The notes under the pieces were generated by a model. That model saw only the letters and a program-made list of their open reading frames with translations. It searched no databases and was not told the DNA's origin. A program made the translations under genes and the position numbers. This document shows positions 1 to 7,526 of a stretch of DNA of 21,017 nt, in pieces. Each line of letters starts with the position of its first letter. Position 1 is the stretch's first letter. The DNA is from UMGS1668 sp035447605 (GTDB lineage Bacteria > Bacillota > Clostridia > Oscillospirales > Ruminococcaceae): the NCBI GenBank assembly GCA_035447605.1, contig DAOTHJ010000028.1:1-21017 (forward strand). Direction: 5' to 3'.

Positions 1-505
1 TTTTGAGGCCGGTGATCGTTTTGGCGACCTCCGTCGGCGCGGAAACGGAATTTACACCCTCCAGATTCTGCAGATAGACGACCGTCTCCGAGAGTTTGGA
101 GACGTCGTCCAGCGTGACGCGGAACGTATCCGGCAGGTTGTTGCTATTGTCTTCGGAGTAGGCCTCAAACAGCACGCCGTCGTCGCCGATGGATTCCATC
201 ATCTCTTTCAGAGCATCCTCTTTGGAGACGAAATTGATGGTGACGATGTTGCCGCTTTGAAGGATGGATTTGCGTACTTCCTCGATCTGATCGTCGGTAA
301 GACCGTCGTCAAGAAACACCACGGCCTCGCTCTGATCTTCGAGGTAGCCCATCATGTTGTTGATGTTGACTGAGGCGAGCACCGCCGCGCCGATCAGCAG
401 CATGCAGGAGATGAGCACGCCGATGGAGGCGATGGACATCAGCCTGTTTTTCCACAGGTTTCGGATGCCCTGGCCGACGAGATAAAAGAAACTGCTGATT
501 CTCAT
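1..505 (-). CDS. ftsX: Cell division protein FtsX (N-terminal part, cut by window edge)
   Basis: FtsX is the membrane half of the ABC-type FtsEX complex, which couples division or wall remodelling to peptidoglycan hydrolases outside the cell. The readable 168 residues begin MRISSFFYLVGQGIRNLWKN, the usual cytoplasmic lead-in. One hydrophobic segment follows at about residues 23-46, then an acidic extracellular region rich in D, E and S (about 50-168). The start ATG at 505 overlaps the ftsE stop as ATGA, so the two genes are translationally coupled, as in most bacteria. The C-terminal three helices lie beyond the left edge. The family call rests on the N-terminal sequence, the topology and the partner gene, and is secure. 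Confidence 0.93.
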   Translation of the reverse strand, partial: MRISSFFYLVGQGIRNLWKNRLMSIASIGVLISCMLLIGAAVLASVNINNMMGYLEDQSEAVVFLDDGLTDDQIEEVRKSILQSGNIVTINFVSKEDALKEMMESIGDDGVLFEAYSEDNSNNLPDTFRVTLDDVSKLSETVVYLQNLEGVNSVSAPTEVAKTITGLK

Positions 506-1185
506 AAAGTCGCCGCCTCCCATCTGCACGTATCGCCGATGACGCGGCCCTTGTCGATGGTGACAACCCTGCGGTTGAAGCGGGCGACCAGGTCGTGCTC
601 ATGGGTGACCATGACGACCGTGACGCCGAGCTTGTTGATCTCGTTGAGCAGGTCGACGATCTCGTAGGAGAGCTCGGGGTCGATATTTCCGGTCGGCTCG
701 TCCGCAATAATCAGGGAAGGCGAGTTGACCAAAGCTCTCGCTAAGGCGACGCGCTGCTGCTCGCCGCCGGAAAGCTCATCCGGTTTGCATTTCGCCTTGG
801 ATGCGAGCCCGACCAGCGCCAACATATATGGGACTTTTCTATGTATCTCTTTACTGGATACGTCTGTGACGCGCAAAGCAAAGGCGACGTTGTCGTAAGC
901 CGACATATTCGGGATCAGCCGGAAATCCTGGAATACAACGCCGATGGAACGGCGGTATTTTGGAATTTTCCAGTGGCTCATTTTACCGATATTGCGGCCG
1001 CCGACCGTCACCTTGCCGGATGTCGGTTTTTCCTCGCGGAGGATCAGTTTAATCAGGGTGCTTTTCCCGGCGCCGGAGGCGCCGACGATAAAGACAAATT
1101 CCCCGTCCTCGATCGTCAGATCAACGTTGTCGAGGGCGAGCGTGCCGTTTGAGTATTTTTTACTGACTTGGCTGAATTCAATCAA
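502..1185 (-). CDS. ftsE: Cell division ATP-binding protein FtsE
   Basis: FtsE is the cytoplasmic ATPase that powers FtsX. Visible motifs are Walker A GASGAGKST (residues 35-43), a Q-loop in VVFQDFR, the signature LSGGEQQR, Walker B LIIADEP and an H-loop in VMVTHEHD. I place the start at the TTG at 1185, which gives MIEFSQVSKKY, the standard FtsE beginning, with GAGG eight bases upstream. An in-frame ATG at 1206 would add seven unusual residues and sits upstream of that ribosome binding site. The 227-aa length is normal for the family. The stop overlaps the ftsX start by four bases. The gene lies 70 bases downstream of the CdaR-like gene with no clear terminator between, so partial co-transcription is possible. 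Confidence 0.95.
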   Translation of the reverse strand: MIEFSQVSKKYSNGTLALDNVDLTIEDGEFVFIVGASGAGKSTLIKLILREEKPTSGKVTVGGRNIGKMSHWKIPKYRRSIGVVFQDFRLIPNMSAYDNVAFALRVTDVSSKEIHRKVPYMLALVGLASKAKCKPDELSGGEQQRVALARALVNSPSLIIADEPTGNIDPELSYEIVDLLNEINKLGVTVVMVTHEHDLVARFNRRVVTIDKGRVIGDTCRWEAATL

Positions 1186-1255
1186 TGTGTGAACCTCACA
1201 GTACACGAATCTATTTGAAATTGCAGGATGTCAGGACAGGATGCGAAGCGGGATG

Positions 1256-2341
1256 TCAGAACTTGACCGGGTTGGAAGTCAGGTATTTCTTGACCATCAG
1301 GGCGACCTTAAAGACGATGGCGTCGTCGAATTCACGCAGATCGAGGCCGGTCAGCTTCTTGATTTTTTCAAGGCGGTAGACCAGCGTGTTGCGGTGAACA
1401 AACAGCTTCCGGGAGGTTTCGGAGACGTTCAGGTTGTTTTCAAAGAAGCGCTGGATGGTATACAGCGTCTCCTGATCGAGGCTGTCGATGGAGCCTCTCT
1501 TGAACACTTCCTTGAGGAACATCTCGCAGAGCGTGGTCGGGAGCTGATAGATCAGACGGGCGATGCCAAGGCTGTCGTAGCTCACGATGGATTTGTCGGT
1601 GTCGAACACCTTGCCGACCTCGAGGGCGACCTGCGTCTCCTTGAAGGAACGGGCAAGGTCCTTGAGACCGACGGCCGGCGTACCGATGCCGACGCAGACT
1701 CTGGTATAGAATTCGCTGCCCAGAGTATCCACGATGGAACGGGCCAGTTTTTCAAGATCGGAGGTCTCGATGCCGGCCTTGATCTCCTTGACCAGCACGA
1801 TGTCGGATTCGCTGATGTTGAACACGAAGTCTTTCTGCTTATCCGGGAAGAGATTCTGGATCACGTCGTAGACGGAGATATCGTTGACGGTCAGCACACG
1901 GATCAGCAATACGACGCGGGTGACGTCGGTGCTGAAATGGAGCTCTCTCGCCTTAATATAAATATCGCCGGGCAGGATGTTATCCAGAATGATGTTTTTA
2001 ATAAAGTTGCAGCGGTCGAATTTCTCGTCGTAATAGAGCTTGACGTTTGAAAAGGTAACGGCAAGCAGATTGCACAGGCGCACGGAGCTTTCGTCCGTTC
2101 CGGCAACGAAGACCGCAAACTCCGGGTTCTGTTCGCTGCCAAATACTTTATAGGTATAACCATCGCGGGAAAAGCAGTTCGGAATGTCGCTGAAATCAGA
2201 GAACAGATAATCGTTCCGCTCTCCCACACGGGCTGGGTCGCTGCAGGAGATAATAGTGGAGCTGTCATCGATCACACCAACGGTGCGGTCGATGCTGTCG
2301 CTCATCTGATGGATGATGCCCTGAAACAATCTGTTGGACAT
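1256..2341 (-). CDS. CdaR/PucR-type transcriptional regulator
   Basis: This is a 361-aa putative transcription factor. Its C-terminal 55 residues hold the PucR/CdaR-type helix-turn-helix: FFENNLNVSETSRKLFVHRN followed by TLVYRLEKIKKLTGLDLRE. The middle (about 130-270) resembles the GGDEF-like CdaR domain. The N-terminal third is divergent and could be the ligand-sensing part. Known relatives control sugar-acid or purine genes; the ligand here cannot be told from sequence. The start at 2341 (MSNRLFQ) has GAAGGG ten bases upstream, and the longer ORF start at 2380 lacks a site. A strong sigma-A-like promoter lies about 55 bases upstream. No metabolic target adjoins it except the sugar ABC ATPase, which is transcribed separately. 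Confidence 0.85.
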   Translation of the reverse strand: MSNRLFQGIIHQMSDSIDRTVGVIDDSSTIISCSDPARVGERNDYLFSDFSDIPNCFSRDGYTYKVFGSEQNPEFAVFVAGTDESSVRLCNLLAVTFSNVKLYYDEKFDRCNFIKNIILDNILPGDIYIKARELHFSTDVTRVVLLIRVLTVNDISVYDVIQNLFPDKQKDFVFNISESDIVLVKEIKAGIETSDLEKLARSIVDTLGSEFYTRVCVGIGTPAVGLKDLARSFKETQVALEVGKVFDTDKSIVSYDSLGIARLIYQLPTTLCEMFLKEVFKRGSIDSLDQETLYTIQRFFENNLNVSETSRKLFVHRNTLVYRLEKIKKLTGLDLREFDDAIVFKVALMVKKYLTSNPVKF

Positions 2342-2395
2342 AATGATCTGACCCTTCTTTCTGCGGCATGTTGTCGGCAAGTAGTAATTAAGGTT

Positions 2396-2424
2396 ATTTT
2401 AGATTACTTTTGTCTCAAATGCAA
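2396..2424 (-). promoter_or_regulatory. Promoter of the CdaR-like gene
   Basis: On the minus strand TTGCAT (2419-2424) and TAAAAT (2396-2401) are separated by exactly 17 bases. This predicts a leader of roughly 50 bases before the ATG at 2341. It lies in AT-rich DNA unlike the flanking genes. Confidence 0.6.
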
Positions 2425-2462
2425 GTTTTCTTATACAATCTACTAAATTTTATAATATTTAT

Positions 2463-2484
2463 TTAACAGAAATGTTAACGCGTT
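2463..2484. promoter_or_regulatory. Adjacent dyads upstream of the CdaR-like promoter, possible operator
   Basis: A perfect hairpin-capable dyad, TTAACA-GAAA-TGTTAA (2463-2478), is followed by the palindrome AACGCGTT (2477-2484). They lie about 40-60 bases upstream of the predicted -35 of the CdaR-like gene in otherwise featureless AT-rich DNA. Binding by that regulator is a guess from position only. Confidence 0.3.
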
Positions 2485-2621
2485 GTAAATTCCGCCTAAT
2501 TTCGCAGCATTTTTTCGTGAAAAGTAGTGGAAAACAGATGGGTGTGTGAGGATTGGCTATTTTTCACAAAAACATACGGGGTTGGATTCTTTTCATAAAA
2601 AACGACAAGTCCCGTCCGGGC

Positions 2622-2655
2622 ATAAAAATATCCCGCGGAGGAAAGCCCCGCGGGA
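2622..2655 (-). terminator. Intrinsic terminator of the ugpC-like gene
   Basis: Eight-base perfect arms TCCCGCGG and CCGCGGGA (2631-2638 and 2648-2655) enclose a nine-base loop. On the minus strand they are followed by a T-rich run (TATTTTTATG). It lies 14 bases past the stop of the ABC ATPase gene. Confidence 0.85.
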
Positions 2656-2668
2656 TGTGTTTTTTGGT

Positions 2669-3781
<1,113 letters not shown>

Positions 3782-3872
3782 ATCTTGCCTTACCTCCATA
3801 TACCGCCGAAGGGTATAATTTGTAAAGCTATCATAGCAAATCATCCCAAAAAAGGAAAGGCATGGCCCGTCC

Positions 3873-3906
3873 AAAAATAAAAAGCCGCTTTTGGGCAAGA
3901 TGCGGC
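3873..3906 (-). terminator. Weak intrinsic terminator upstream of ugpC
   Basis: On the minus strand a GCCGC/GCGGC stem (arms 3902-3906 and 3884-3888) is followed directly by TTTTTATTTTT. The stem has only five pairs and a 13-base loop, so it is modest. It would end a minus-strand transcript coming from the small ORF at 4077-4238. Confidence 0.45.
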
Positions 3907-3999
3907 AAACCGTATAATATTGGAACAGAATTACCAAACCGGTGGAAAAGGCTTGAGCAATATTTCAGGAAAAAGAAAACGTGTCGGATTTTTTCGGCA

Positions 4000-4034
4000 G
4001 ATTGACCGAAAAGTTTCTCACTTTCCGGCCAACC
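4000..4034 (-). other. Minus-strand RNA hairpin with wobble pairs
   Basis: Fourteen-base arms (4021-4034 and 4000-4013) pair fully in the minus-strand RNA if three G-U pairs are allowed. In the plus-strand RNA the same positions are A-C mismatches. There is no T-run behind it. The strand bias suggests a structure in a transcript running through the small ORF at 4077-4238 towards the weak terminator. Confidence 0.4.
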
Positions 4035-4076
4035 TGCTTTTTGCGGCTTTTTCGTGCGTTTTTCGTCGTTTCGCCG

Positions 4077-4238
4077 TCAGCTTTCGTCGGTATCGGTCTC
4101 GTCCGGAACCTCCGTCCGGAGATTTTCGTTGACGTCGCCGGGAAGCATGACTCTTCTTATGTCCACCCGGTCGATATAGTCGCCGCTTTCCCGCCCGCTG
4201 ATCTCGTCTCCGGTGCTCTCGCGGTAGTTCTTTCTCAT
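4077..4238 (-). CDS. Hypothetical small charged protein (53 aa)
   Basis: I do not recognise this ORF. From MRKNYRESTGDE it encodes 53 mostly charged residues with no membrane segment, ending in DETDTDES. The ATG at 4238 has AAAGAAG seven bases upstream; an in-frame ATG at 4259 has none. Support for a real gene is moderate: it fills a gap, is in the same direction as ugpC, and a stem-loop and a weak terminator follow in the right orientation. Against it, the composition could be chance in GC-rich DNA. Confidence 0.42.
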   Translation of the reverse strand: MRKNYRESTGDEISGRESGDYIDRVDIRRVMLPGDVNENLRTEVPDETDTDES

Positions 4239-4326
4239 AAGCAGACTTCTTTCATGCAAATTGGGAGAATCCCTGTTTCATGATATGAAAGACGCCTGCC
4301 GGGCGATATTTTTTCCCCGCCCCTGA

Positions 4327-4360
4327 TTCGACCGCATTTCCGCGCAGGAGAGGATATATT
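4327..4360 (+). promoter_or_regulatory. Candidate spoIIG-type promoter with 0A-like box
   Basis: TTCGACC at 4327-4333 matches six of seven bases of the Spo0A box TTCGACA. TATATT at 4355-4360 can act as -10, with 22 bases between TTCGAC and TATATT. The Bacillus spoIIG promoter has the same unusual 22-base spacing and is activated by Spo0A. A start near 4367 fits the ribosome binding site at 4373-4380. The match is short and could be chance. Confidence 0.4.
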
Positions 4361-4389
4361 GGAATTTGCGGCGGGGGAGGGATGCGGTT

Positions 4390-5349
4390 TTGCGGGTGAT
4401 CTACGTCGACATCCTGTTGGCAATCAATCTTGCCGTCAACTACCTGCTTCTGTTTGCCGCGGCCCGCCTCTCGGGAAACGCCTTCTCGCGGCTGCGCGGG
4501 ATCCTCGGCGCGGCGGTCGGGGCCATGTATGCGCTGATTTTGTTGGCGGAGGTATCCCCGCTCTGGATGGTTGTCTCCAAATTCGCCGTCTCCGCAGTCA
4601 TGGTTCTGATCGTCGCGGGGAGAAGCAGCCTTTCCCGCTATTTAAAAATGCTCGCCCTGTTTTATGGGGCGGGTTTCATCTTTGCCGGCGCGATGACGGC
4701 GTTTGCGCTGCTTTTCCGGCCGGATTCCTTTTTATTGGAGAACGGGATTCTCTACTATGAAATCCCGCCGGGCATTCTCGTCATCTATGCCTGCGCCGCC
4801 TTCGCGGTGACAGAGCTGCTCCACCGGCTGACGGAGAGGAATACCTCGCAGGAATTCTGCGGGGCACGGATCGTTTTCCGGGGAAAATCCGCCCATGTGA
4901 AAGGCTTTTTTGACAGCGGATGCTGCCTCACGGATCTTTTTACCGATACGCCGGTCGCGGTCTGCCGGCCGGAGACGCTCGCGAAAATTTTGCCGCCGGA
5001 CTATACGGAAGCCGCCGCCGACCCCTGTGCGGGTATCCCGGAGGGGTGCAGGCTTGTCCCGGCGGAGAGTCTGGCCGGCAGCTCTATGGTTTTATGTTTC
5101 CGGCCGGAAAGCGTGTCTCTCCGCCGAAAGGGAAGATGGTACGAGCCGGAGGCGCTGCTGATCGGCCTCTCCGTCGGCGCACCGGAGGATTGCCTGCTGT
5201 TTGGCCGCAACGTCGTTTTGAAAGAAGTTCCGCCTGCCGGAAAAAAGGGGGATGGTTCGGGTGATCTTGGCGGAAATCGGAGAGAAACTGAAGCTGTTTG
5301 TGCTGCGTCTGCTGGCGAACGCGGCGTATTACATAAACGGACCGGATAA
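4390..5349 (+). CDS. spoIIGA: Sporulation sigma-E processing peptidase SpoIIGA
   Basis: SpoIIGA is the membrane aspartic protease that activates pro-sigma-E in the mother cell. The first 145 residues form about five hydrophobic helices beginning MRVIYVDILLAINLAVNYLL. The soluble domain carries the catalytic DSG at 175-177 within GFFDSGCCLTD, and a distal ILIGLS-like core (LLIGLSVG). I choose the TTG at 4390, nine bases after GGGGGAGG. The GTG at 4396 is the alternative, and the TTG at 4366 precedes the ribosome binding site. The last 30 or so residues overlap sigE in another frame and look unlike the family, so the original stop may have been lost. It is directly upstream of its substrate gene, as in other sporulators. 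Confidence 0.9.
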   Translation: MRVIYVDILLAINLAVNYLLLFAAARLSGNAFSRLRGILGAAVGAMYALILLAEVSPLWMVVSKFAVSAVMVLIVAGRSSLSRYLKMLALFYGAGFIFAGAMTAFALLFRPDSFLLENGILYYEIPPGILVIYACAAFAVTELLHRLTERNTSQEFCGARIVFRGKSAHVKGFFDSGCCLTDLFTDTPVAVCRPETLAKILPPDYTEAAADPCAGIPEGCRLVPAESLAGSSMVLCFRPESVSLRRKGRWYEPEALLIGLSVGAPEDCLLFGRNVVLKEVPPAGKKGDGSGDLGGNRRETEAVCAASAGERGVLHKRTG

Positions 5350-5974
5350 CCTGCCGCCGCCGCTCACAAAAGAGGAAGAGGACGCCGCCTTTCTCCGCAT
5401 GGAGACCGGAGACGCCCTTGCGCGTCAGGAACTGATCGAGCACAACCTGCGGCTCGTGGTTTATATCGCGCGGAAATTCGAGACCACCGGCATCGGGGTG
5501 GAGGATCTCGTCTCCATCGGCACGATCGGGCTTATTAAAGCGGTCGGCACGTTCCGCTCCTCCAAGGGCATCAAGCTCGCCACCTATGCCTCCCGCTGCA
5601 TCGAAAACGAGATTCTGATGTATATCCGCAAGACGCAGCCGCTTCGGAACGAGGTTTCGATCGACGAGCCGCTCAATGTGGACTGGGACGGCAACGAGCT
5701 ATTGCTCTCCGACGTGCTCGGTACGGATCCGGACTGCGTCGGGCGCGGGGTGGAGCGGGATGCGGAGCGCGATATGCTGCATGCCGCCGTGGCGAAGCTC
5801 GACGAACGCGAGCGCAGGATCATGGTGCTCCGTTTCGGGCTCGGCGGCGGCGCCGAGCATACACAGAAGGAAGTGGCGGATATGATCGGCATCAGCCAAT
5901 CCTATATCTCACGGCTGGAGAAAAAGATCATCCGCCGCCTCAAAAAAGATCTGGAGCAGAGCGCCATCTTTTAA
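5261..5974 (+). CDS. sigE: RNA polymerase sporulation sigma factor sigma-E
   Basis: This is the mother-cell sigma factor made as an inactive precursor. The family-defining block YYINGPDNLPPPLTKEEE follows a 25-residue amphipathic pro-sequence (MILAEIGEKLKLFVLRLLAN). Region 2 (NLRLVVYIARKFETTGIGVE, then SIGTIGLIKAV, KLATYASRCIENEILMYIRK) and region 4 (TQKEVADMIGISQSYISRLE) are intact. The GTG at 5261 has GGGGG nine bases upstream. The ATG at 5252 abuts that run and is less likely. The 237-aa length is normal. It overlaps the spoIIGA frame by 89 bases. sigG, which often follows sigE, is absent. No terminator follows before the convergent tspO. Confidence 0.95.
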   Translation: MILAEIGEKLKLFVLRLLANAAYYINGPDNLPPPLTKEEEDAAFLRMETGDALARQELIEHNLRLVVYIARKFETTGIGVEDLVSIGTIGLIKAVGTFRSSKGIKLATYASRCIENEILMYIRKTQPLRNEVSIDEPLNVDWDGNELLLSDVLGTDPDCVGRGVERDAERDMLHAAVAKLDERERRIMVLRFGLGGGAEHTQKEVADMIGISQSYISRLEKKIIRRLKKDLEQSAIF

Positions 5975-6438
5975 CCGTTGAGTACCCATACGCCGAAGCT
6001 CAGATAGGTCGCAAACAGGGACCAGATCAGATAAGGCAGCATGAGCATGCCGGAGATCGGTTTTACTTTCCAAAATTTCACGGTTGTGAGCACGATCAGC
6101 ACATCCAGCAGGAGAACCCAGAGAAAGGCGATAAAAAACGCCTCCATCACAAAAAACAGGATCGGCCAGATGAAATTTGCGGCAAGCTGGCACCAATAGA
6201 GCAGCAGGGCGTTTTCTTTAGCATTGCCCGCCGTGAGCTGCACAAGACCGGCCGCGATACCCATCAGGACGTACAGAATGGCCCATACGACGGGGAAGAT
6301 ACTGGCCGGCGGCGCGAAGGGCGGCGGCTGGATGGTATCATAGATCGCAAACCGGTTTCCGACCAAAAGGGAGGAGAGTCCGCCGATTGCCAGCGTAAAA
6401 AACAGCGGCAAAAAAAAGGATAAAAGTCTTCTGGACAT
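5971..6438 (-). CDS. tspO: TspO/MBR family membrane protein
   Basis: This is a five-helix membrane protein of the tryptophan-rich sensory protein / translocator family (155 aa, normal length). Family features are PPPFAPPASIFPVVWAILYVLMG in the first third, the WCQLAANFIWPILFF stretch in helix 3, and the LMLPYLIWSLFATYLSFGVWVLN end. Relatives bind porphyrins or other small hydrophobic ligands, and the role in anaerobes is unclear. The ATG at 6438 has GGAGGTG seven bases upstream; a longer frame to 6480 lacks a site. It lies downstream of the 114-aa membrane protein gene on the same strand. Its stop shares TTAA with the sigE stop. Confidence 0.93.
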   Translation of the reverse strand: MSRRLLSFFLPLFFTLAIGGLSSLLVGNRFAIYDTIQPPPFAPPASIFPVVWAILYVLMGIAAGLVQLTAGNAKENALLLYWCQLAANFIWPILFFVMEAFFIAFLWVLLLDVLIVLTTVKFWKVKPISGMLMLPYLIWSLFATYLSFGVWVLNG

Positions 6439-6444
6439 AAAGAT

Positions 6445-6472
6445 ACACCTCCATGGGATTCTATGGAGGTGT
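6445..6472 (-). promoter_or_regulatory. Hairpin sequestering the tspO ribosome binding site
   Basis: Perfect ten-base arms ACACCTCCAT (6445-6454) and ATGGAGGTGT (6463-6472) flank an eight-base loop. In the minus-strand mRNA the GGAGGTG that serves tspO is wholly within the 3' arm, paired to an anti-SD in the 5' arm. No T-run follows, so termination is unlikely; translational control is the more natural reading. Confidence 0.65.
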
Positions 6473-6493
6473 GCTTTCATTTATACGAGATTT

Positions 6494-6838
6494 TCATCCG
6501 AGCCAATGCAGGAAATAGCTGATCCCGAGAACAACATATAATATTCCAAGCAGGTAGGGCATGTACATAATGGAAAAAGGCGGCCGTATTTTAAATTTGT
6601 CGTTGAGGACAAGAATCTCAAGAAAGTAGGCGACAAAGCCGCAAAGATAGGCGACTGCCCGGAGCAGGGAATTGATGTCGGCCCAGAGCGTATGGGTGAA
6701 GACGGCCAGAAAAAAGACCGCCGCGGTGACGGTGACGGCAATATTGCGTAGGATCAGAAGGTTCCGGTCCTCTTTGTTGACGGAAAGTTCCGCCCGCTTT
6801 ATGATCTGTTTTTCATATCCTCCATCATGTTGTTCCAC
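6494..6838 (-). CDS. Small membrane protein upstream of tspO (114 aa)
   Basis: I do not recognise a named family. From the GTG start the protein has a 35-residue charged head (MEQHDGGYEKQIIKRAEL), then three hydrophobic segments: around LILRNIAVTVTAAVFFLAVF, LLRAVAYLCGFVAYFLEILV and YLLGILYVVLGISYFLHWLG. The GTG at 6838 has AAGGAG seven bases upstream. An ATG at 6871 is in frame but forms part of the predicted -10 box, so it should not be transcribed as a start. It is the first gene of a probable two-gene unit with tspO, 55 bases apart. Confidence 0.75.
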   Translation of the reverse strand: MEQHDGGYEKQIIKRAELSVNKEDRNLLILRNIAVTVTAAVFFLAVFTHTLWADINSLLRAVAYLCGFVAYFLEILVLNDKFKIRPPFSIMYMPYLLGILYVVLGISYFLHWLG

Positions 6839-6869
6839 GAAATTTCTCCTTTTTTGTTCTCTGAGTTTC

Positions 6870-6897
6870 ATTTTACCGGAAGATCCTTTTTTGTCAA
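6870..6897 (-). promoter_or_regulatory. Promoter for the membrane protein-tspO unit
   Basis: Minus-strand TTGACA (6892-6897, consensus -35) and TAAAAT (6870-6875) are 16 bases apart. The predicted transcript starts near 6863, about 25 bases before the GTG start at 6838. This promoter decides between the two candidate starts. Confidence 0.7.
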
Positions 6898-6908
6898 TTC
6901 ACGAATCT

Positions 6909-6934
6909 GTAAAAAAATCCCTGTATTTTTTTAC
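6909..6934. repeat. Perfect A/T-rich inverted repeat between divergent genes
   Basis: Ten-base arms GTAAAAAAAT and ATTTTTTTAC flank CCCTGT. The site lies between the minus-strand promoter and the plus-strand gene at 6968. It could be an operator or a bent-DNA element; nothing else identifies it. Confidence 0.35.
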
Positions 6935-6967
6935 GTCTCCGGCAAAAACTATGGCTGGGGTGATAAT

Positions 6968-7363
6968 ATGAAACGAGCAGACAACAAAAATAAAGGAGAC
7001 CCTCAGGAGACACGCGAAACGGTCGCCTCTCCGCACGAGGAGATCACGCCGGCAAACATTGTCGATACAAGCAGCGATTACCCGTATCCGCCGCAGAGGT
7101 CGGAGGCATCCAAGGCCCCGGTGGAGCCGGAGCAGCCGTCCGCGCCGGTTCCGAGCGAGCCGATCACGCCGGTCAACGTCACCTTCCCGACCGCGCTGGC
7201 GGAGGAAAGCGAGACGACCAACCCGAAAAAGAACGCGAAAGTTATTCCGCAGAGCGATACGGAATCCTCCTCCAAGGAGAGGGAGAAGAATCCGCCGTCC
7301 GATGCGAAGGCAAACTCCGCCGAGGACGTCCGCGAATGGAGCAAGGAGACCAGACTGAGCTGA
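6968..7363 (+). CDS. Hypothetical disordered Pro/Glu/Ser-rich protein
   Basis: This 131-aa protein has low complexity: many P, E, S, T and K, few hydrophobics, no signal peptide and no membrane segment. Two similar phrases recur, EEITPANIVDTSSDYP and SEPITPVNVTFPTAL, spaced about 47 residues apart, suggesting short ITP-x-N-V motifs. It is probably intrinsically disordered. The ATG at 6968 has GGGGTGAT just upstream; the frame is open back to 6827 but without a site. Nothing indicates function. It is transcribed divergently from the tspO unit. Confidence 0.6.
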   Translation: MKRADNKNKGDPQETRETVASPHEEITPANIVDTSSDYPYPPQRSEASKAPVEPEQPSAPVPSEPITPVNVTFPTALAEESETTNPKKNAKVIPQSDTESSSKEREKNPPSDAKANSAEDVREWSKETRLS

Positions 7364-7386
7364 GTCGTGCAGCCCCGCGCTGCGCA

Positions 7387-7415
7387 TTGTAATGCCTCTT
7401 AGGCCGTGGTATAAT
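7387..7415 (+). promoter_or_regulatory. Promoter in front of the amidohydrolase (repeat copy 1)
   Basis: TTGTAA (7387-7392) and TATAAT (7410-7415) are 17 bases apart. The -10 is extended (TGG before TATAAT) and sits inside the left arm of a perfect palindrome, so the predicted start falls near its centre. Confidence 0.55.
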
Positions 7416-7506
7416 AACCGCAGGGCGGTTATTATACCACTATTTTAATGCCCGCCTACGGCGATGGCCAATTCAATCACTGTACGCTTTGCTCTTGTGA
7501 TAGAAT
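7406..7506 (+). repeat. Structured leader repeat, copy 1
   Basis: Three parts can be seen. A 16-base perfect palindrome has arms 7406-7421 and 7425-7440 with loop AGG. A conserved block GCCCGCCTACGGCGATGGCC lies at 7450-7469. A 3' hairpin has arms ATTCAATCAC (7471-7480) and GTGATAGAAT (7497-7506). A related copy lies at 10737-10835. Both end about 20-40 bases before the start codon of the next gene. The element is not one I recognise. Confidence 0.7.
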
Positions 7507-7526
7507 GGCTCCGGGAGGTGTTTGAT

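Noticed and set aside
1241..2050. A 269-codon open frame on the plus strand
   Set aside because: It mirrors the CdaR-like gene and has no independent evidence.
2473..2487. Possible CcpA (cre) site near TGTTAACGCGTTG
   Set aside because: The centre fits but the right half departs from the consensus at several fixed positions.
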